Positions 60,584-64,000 of a DNA stretch of 64,000 nt are shown here, in pieces. The position numbers were made by a program, and so were the translations under genes. The stretch is from Salinicola tamaricis. Lineage in GTDB: Bacteria > Pseudomonadota > Gammaproteobacteria > Pseudomonadales > Halomonadaceae. The DNA is taken from NCBI RefSeq assembly GCF_003006155.1, contig NZ_CP023559.1, positions 434,001-498,000 of the forward strand. Direction: 5' to 3'. The notes below the pieces were generated by a model, which saw nothing but the letters and a program-made list of their open reading frames with translations, was not told where the DNA came from and ran no database searches. How positions within the stretch are numbered: position 1 is the stretch's first letter; every line of letters begins with the position of its first letter.

Positions 60584-62503
60584 TCAGGCCAGCGCGAGCG
60601 GTGCGGTCGGCGCCAGGTACCCCTGGTAGCCGTCGGCCCCCACCTCGCTGACCCGCTGACGCTGCTCGTCGGACTCGACGCGGGTCACGATAACCCGCGA
60701 CTCCACCTGATGTGCGGCCATGCACAGACTGCGCAGGAACTCGGTATCGACCTCGTCGCGCACGAAGAAGCCCTGATCGATCTTGACGTAGTCAGGACGC
60801 AACCGCGACAGATAGGCCATCGCCTGGAGGTTGCGTGCGAAGCGATCGACCCCGCAGCGCGCGCCCAGCCGATGGGCGAGGCGGAATAGCTGCTGCACCG
60901 TGTCGAGATGCTCCAGGGCGATCTCTTCGCTCACCTCCAGGTCGAGCATCGCGGCGAGCCGTGTATGCGTCTCGAGCCAGGCGACCAGCGCGCGATAGGC
61001 CTCGGGCTCCGCCAGCGAATCGGCGGTGAGATTGACCGCCAGGCGTCCGCTGACCTTGCCAGCCAGGCCGTCAAGGGTATCGAGCACGCTACGGTCGAGC
61101 CGGGCGCCCAGACGAAAGTGATTGAGCACAGGCAAGAACACATAGGCCGGATGCTGCTTGTCGCCTTCGTTGAGACGCACGAACACTTCTCGATGCAGTT
61201 CGCTGCCATCGGCCAGCAGTACCGGCTGTGCCACCAGGCTCAGGTCGCGCTCGACCAGCGCACGCTCGATCACCTGACGCCACTCCTGACGGCCACGCGC
61301 GGCCAGCGTATTCTCCGGGCGCACCACCACCCAGCGCTGGCCCAGCTCGATCGCATCACGCAGGGCACTGTCGGCGCGGGCCAGCACACCCTCGCGGTTC
61401 ATGCCGGCATCGCGCAGCACTACTCCCGCCCGGGTATAGTGCTGGCGGGTCTCGGCAAGCGGGTTGGCATCGACCAGATCATCCACCCGGTCGAGCGTGT
61501 CCGCCAGCCAGCGCTCGCGCACGTCGTCATCGCAGTCGGGGAGCACCAGCGCGAACTCCTCGGCGGAAAGGCGTGCAGCCTGCACTTCACGGCCGCCCAA
61601 TTGGGCGCCCTTGAGGCCTTGCCCGATCGCCCGGATCGCCTGATCCCGCGCCTCGAAGCCGTCGCGGCGGTAGAGCTCCTGGAGATGATCGATACGCAGA
61701 ATCACCAGCGCCCCTCCCTCGGGGGCCGATAGCCACTCATCGAGCACCCGGGTCAGATAGGCACGATTGCCGAGCTGCGAGACTGCATCCTGCTCGATCA
61801 TGCGCTGCAGCCGCACCACCTGCTCGGCCTGCTGGTCGAACTGCTGGTTGAGACGCTCCCCGAGCCGGTTGACCGCCTCGGTGATGCCGCGCAGCTCTTG
61901 GATACGGCTGGGCGCCAGTGGCTCGTCGAAACCGTCGATCTGCATGTCGGAGATGCGCCGCGACAGCCGATTGAGCGGTCCCAGCAGCCGCTTGAAGCCG
62001 ATCACACAGAGCACCACCACACCGAGCATGCCGATCGCCAGCCAGCTCAACAGGCTCAGCGCCAGCGACCACAGCTGATCGTAGGCACCGGCGCTTTCGG
62101 AGACCACGCGGATACTGCCCAGCGCCGACCAGCCACCGCTGATCTCACGCTCGCTGATGGCATTGGGCAGCGCCACCGCATGCTGGAACCAGGCCGGCGT
62201 GGTGCTGATCCGCTCCGAGGTGATCACCAGCGGCTGATCGCGCCCCACGGCCTCCAGCCGCAGCTCGCGCACCGCGCCGCCATCGGCAGCAGCGCGCATC
62301 AGGGTTTCCGCACTGGTCCAGTCGCCGATCTCGACGAACGGCACCAGCGACAGACTCAGCGCCTGGGCCAGATTGTCGACGTCGGCCTGCTGGCGTTCGG
62401 CCAGCGAAGCGCGGGTCTGATGGACTTCGATGGCGAAGATGCCCGCCGAGAACAGCAACAACAACCCCACCATGATGGCGACCGAGCGCCGAAACAGGCT
62501 CAT
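60584..62503 (-). CDS. lapD: LapD-type c-di-GMP receptor (degenerate GGDEF-EAL)
   Basis: 639 residues. First membrane helix SVAIMVGLLLLFSAGIFAIE, periplasmic domain (residues 30-150; the LapG docking side, containing GGWSALGSIRV), second helix LLSWLAIGMLGVVVLCVIGF, a HAMP-like segment, then a degenerate GGDEF (RLSAEEFALVLPD where GGDEF is expected) and a degenerate EAL (REVFVRLNEGDKQ). The remaining c-di-GMP-binding features include IDQGFFVRDEVDTEFLRSLC. Both catalytic motifs are lost, as in the LapD receptor that sequesters LapG when c-di-GMP is high. GGAG precedes the start. Confidence 0.95.
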   Translation of the reverse strand: MSLFRRSVAIMVGLLLLFSAGIFAIEVHQTRASLAERQQADVDNLAQALSLSLVPFVEIGDWTSAETLMRAAADGGAVRELRLEAVGRDQPLVITSERISTTPAWFQHAVALPNAISEREISGGWSALGSIRVVSESAGAYDQLWSLALSLLSWLAIGMLGVVVLCVIGFKRLLGPLNRLSRRISDMQIDGFDEPLAPSRIQELRGITEAVNRLGERLNQQFDQQAEQVVRLQRMIEQDAVSQLGNRAYLTRVLDEWLSAPEGGALVILRIDHLQELYRRDGFEARDQAIRAIGQGLKGAQLGGREVQAARLSAEEFALVLPDCDDDVRERWLADTLDRVDDLVDANPLAETRQHYTRAGVVLRDAGMNREGVLARADSALRDAIELGQRWVVVRPENTLAARGRQEWRQVIERALVERDLSLVAQPVLLADGSELHREVFVRLNEGDKQHPAYVFLPVLNHFRLGARLDRSVLDTLDGLAGKVSGRLAVNLTADSLAEPEAYRALVAWLETHTRLAAMLDLEVSEEIALEHLDTVQQLFRLAHRLGARCGVDRFARNLQAMAYLSRLRPDYVKIDQGFFVRDEVDTEFLRSLCMAAHQVESRVIVTRVESDEQRQRVSEVGADGYQGYLAPTAPLALA

Positions 62504-62518
62504 GGCATTGTCTCCTTA

Positions 62519-62563
62519 CTCAACCCTGAGGTGCTCAACCCTAGAGTATTCAACCCTGGGGCC
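62519..62563. repeat. 15-nt tandem repeat at the lapE-lapD junction
   Basis: Three 15-base units at 62519-62533, 62534-62548 and 62549-62563 share TCAACCCT. The third contains the lapE stop codon, and the others fill the 46-base spacer before the lapD ribosome site. Confidence 0.75.
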
Positions 62564-63893
62564 CAGACTGGATGGTGCTCGGATAGCGCTCCCCGGCATC
62601 GGCGATCAGGCCGACATCCACCTGGAGTGTATCGAGCAGCTGGCCGGTGGCGGCGAGCAGGCGATAGTTGGCACGGCGCAGTGAAAACTCGGCTTCCACC
62701 TGGGAGCGCTCGGCATCGTAGAGCTCGGTTTCGCTGTCGAGCATGTCGAGCAGCGTGCGCCGGCCGATGTCGAACTGCTTGCGATAGTTGACCCGAGTCT
62801 GCTGGCTGGCCTCGACGTGGCGGTTCAGAAACGGCAACTGGCTGGAGAGGTAGTCGCGGGCATTCCAGGCCAGGCGCAGCTCGTCGCGAATCTCGCGCAG
62901 CGAGCGATCACTGTCGTAGCGCACCGCACGCAGGGCGTCTTCGCGCGAGCGCATCTGGGCCAGATCGATACCACCACGATAGAGATTCCACGACATCACC
63001 AGGTCGGCGTTCCAGTCGTCGGCGCTGTCGCCCTGGAAGTCGTAATCGCGGCTGGCCAGGCGGCTCGCCTCGGCACGGAAGGTGGGCAGAAAATCGCCGC
63101 GCTCGGCGGCCACTTCGTGCTGGGCGGCGGCAATCGAGTGGGAAGCGGCGATGACCAGCGGGTTCTGCGCCGTGGCCATGGCCATGGCGGCGTCGAACGA
63201 CTGCGGCACTCGGCTCATGTCGGCCGCCGGTGGCAGAGTCAGGTTGCGCGGCATCTCCCCTACATAGCGCAGAAATGCCGAGGTTGCGTCGTCGAGGTTG
63301 TTACGCGCAGCGATCAGGCTCGCCTGCGCCTGGGCCATGCGACCGTCCACCTGGATGGTGTCGGTGGCCGTGCCCGCGCCCAGATCGGAGCGGCGGCGAA
63401 TATCGGCGGCGATACGCTGATGCGTATCGACGTTGCGCTGAGCCAGTTCCACCAGACGCTGGCTACGCAGTACGTCGAGATAGGCCTGGATCGTGGTCAG
63501 CCCGACCTGATTGGCCACCGCCGCCACCTGCCAGCGCTGATAATTGCTCTCTTCATCGGCCTGACGAATCCGCTCGATGGTGGTATTGCCATCCCAGATC
63601 AGCTGCGACAGCGTCAGCTGTGCACGCCGGTAGCTGTGCGCGTCGCTATCGCGAGAGACGCCGCTGGTCTCGCTCTCGTTGGCGCCATACCCGACACGCC
63701 CCTCGAGGCTCAGCGACGGCAGATAGGCGCCGCGCTGAGCCCGTGCGTCGTCGAGGTTCTGCTGGTAGCGCGCCATCTCGGTGCGGGTGGTGGGGTACTG
63801 CATGACCGCTTGGGTCACGGCTTCGGTCAGGCTCTGCGCCTGCACGCTGCCCGCCAGCGCGGCTACCCCGACGCCTAGGATCCATTGCCTCAT
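62550..63893 (-). CDS. lapE: LapE-type TolC-family outer-membrane secretion protein
   Basis: 447 residues. The signal peptide is WILGVGVAALAGSVQA. The TolC-like duplicated helical fold is seen as QSLTEAVTQAVMQYPTTRTE, LSLEGRVGYGANESE, LTLSQLIWDGNTTIERIRQA and LVMSWNLYRGGIDLAQMRSR; the C-terminal RVNYRKQFDIGRRTLLDMLD and LLAATGQLLDTLQVD are type I secretion outer-membrane (AggA/LapE) features. It is the outer-membrane duct for the giant adhesin. Cotranscribed with lapD and lapG, and preceded by lapC at the window end. Confidence 0.93.
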   Translation of the reverse strand: MRQWILGVGVAALAGSVQAQSLTEAVTQAVMQYPTTRTEMARYQQNLDDARAQRGAYLPSLSLEGRVGYGANESETSGVSRDSDAHSYRRAQLTLSQLIWDGNTTIERIRQADEESNYQRWQVAAVANQVGLTTIQAYLDVLRSQRLVELAQRNVDTHQRIAADIRRRSDLGAGTATDTIQVDGRMAQAQASLIAARNNLDDATSAFLRYVGEMPRNLTLPPAADMSRVPQSFDAAMAMATAQNPLVIAASHSIAAAQHEVAAERGDFLPTFRAEASRLASRDYDFQGDSADDWNADLVMSWNLYRGGIDLAQMRSREDALRAVRYDSDRSLREIRDELRLAWNARDYLSSQLPFLNRHVEASQQTRVNYRKQFDIGRRTLLDMLDSETELYDAERSQVEAEFSLRRANYRLLAATGQLLDTLQVDVGLIADAGERYPSTIQSGPQG

Positions 63894-63934
63894 GATTCAT
63901 GTCTCTCTGTCGTGATGTTCCCTGCCCGGTGCTC

Positions 63935-64000
63935 TCAGCGTTCGCGCATGGCGCTCTGCTGGGCCCGCAGAATCGGCTTGAGCAGATACTGCAGAATGGT
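63935..64000 (-). CDS. lapC: LapC (HlyD-type membrane fusion protein), C-terminal end only
   Basis: The last 21 residues before a TGA at 63935: QYLLKPILRAQQSAMRER, the characteristic end of HlyD-family adaptor proteins of type I secretion. The gene continues beyond the window. The 41-base gap to lapE and the order lapC-lapE-lapD-lapG support the assignment. Confidence 0.7.
   Translation of the reverse strand, partial: TILQYLLKPILRAQQSAMRER

Overview
The window is high-GC gammaproteobacterial chromosome. The best guess is a member of the Halomonadaceae (Halomonas/Salinicola type). This is inferred from the rpoS-nlpD-pcm-surE-truD-ispF-ispD-ftsB block, high-GC codon use and many close homologues of Halomonas/Pseudomonas-type proteins; no rRNA or tRNA gene is present to confirm it. 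The first ~2.7 kb (a Wzx-type flippase and a Wzz-type chain-length protein) is visibly AT-richer than the rest and looks like the edge of a surface-polysaccharide island.

Layout. 0-2.7 kb: polysaccharide export and chain length. 3-20.8 kb: housekeeping (glyA, a PuuC-like aldehyde dehydrogenase, the YbbAP ABC system divergent from tesA, zntB, a SelT/W/H protein, an MFS pump, a short LOV blue-light receptor, ettA, a lipid A acyltransferase, alr, tolC). 21-28.5 kb: the stationary-phase block rpoS, nlpD, a small membrane ORF, a DUF368 polyprenyl-phosphate transporter, pcm, surE, truD, ispF, ispD and ftsB, mostly with ATGA-type overlaps. 28.6-33.8 kb: two Nudix hydrolases, a 2OG-Fe(II) oxygenase and two divergent MFS transporters. 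34-41.1 kb: a complete six-gene ebo cluster, eboD-eboE-eboC converging on eboF, with eboA-eboB divergent from eboF. 41.7-46 kb: a complete curli locus in one direction, csgD-csgE-csgF-csgG-csgB-csgA. 46-58.7 kb: a second LpxL-type acyltransferase, a 138-bp MITE-like element, an oxidoreductase, a pirin, a LysR gene divergent from a VOC gene, a ynfM/ynfL-like divergent pair, anmK, a TPP riboswitch with thiC, a dicarboxylate/glutamate-type symporter, and small stress and folding proteins. 58.8-64 kb: a glutaredoxin and the Lap adhesin-control locus (lapC end, lapE, lapD, lapG) with an EF-hand lipoprotein directly after lapG.

Functional theme. Three surface-attachment systems sit in one window: polysaccharide assembly, curli under a CsgD-type regulator, and the c-di-GMP-controlled Lap system. 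RpoS is encoded here as well. The ebo cluster, known elsewhere to help export small molecules to the periplasm, lies directly upstream of the curli genes.

Sequence quality. About twenty genes are interrupted by single-base frameshifts, usually in short homopolymers, with conserved protein sequence continuing unchanged in the next frame. Several genes (ybbP, ettA, tolC) carry compensating pairs, and thiC is broken about ten times. This is most simply explained by base-calling or assembly errors. Split ORFs are therefore reported as single genes with the break positions noted; end points near breaks may be off by a few bases.
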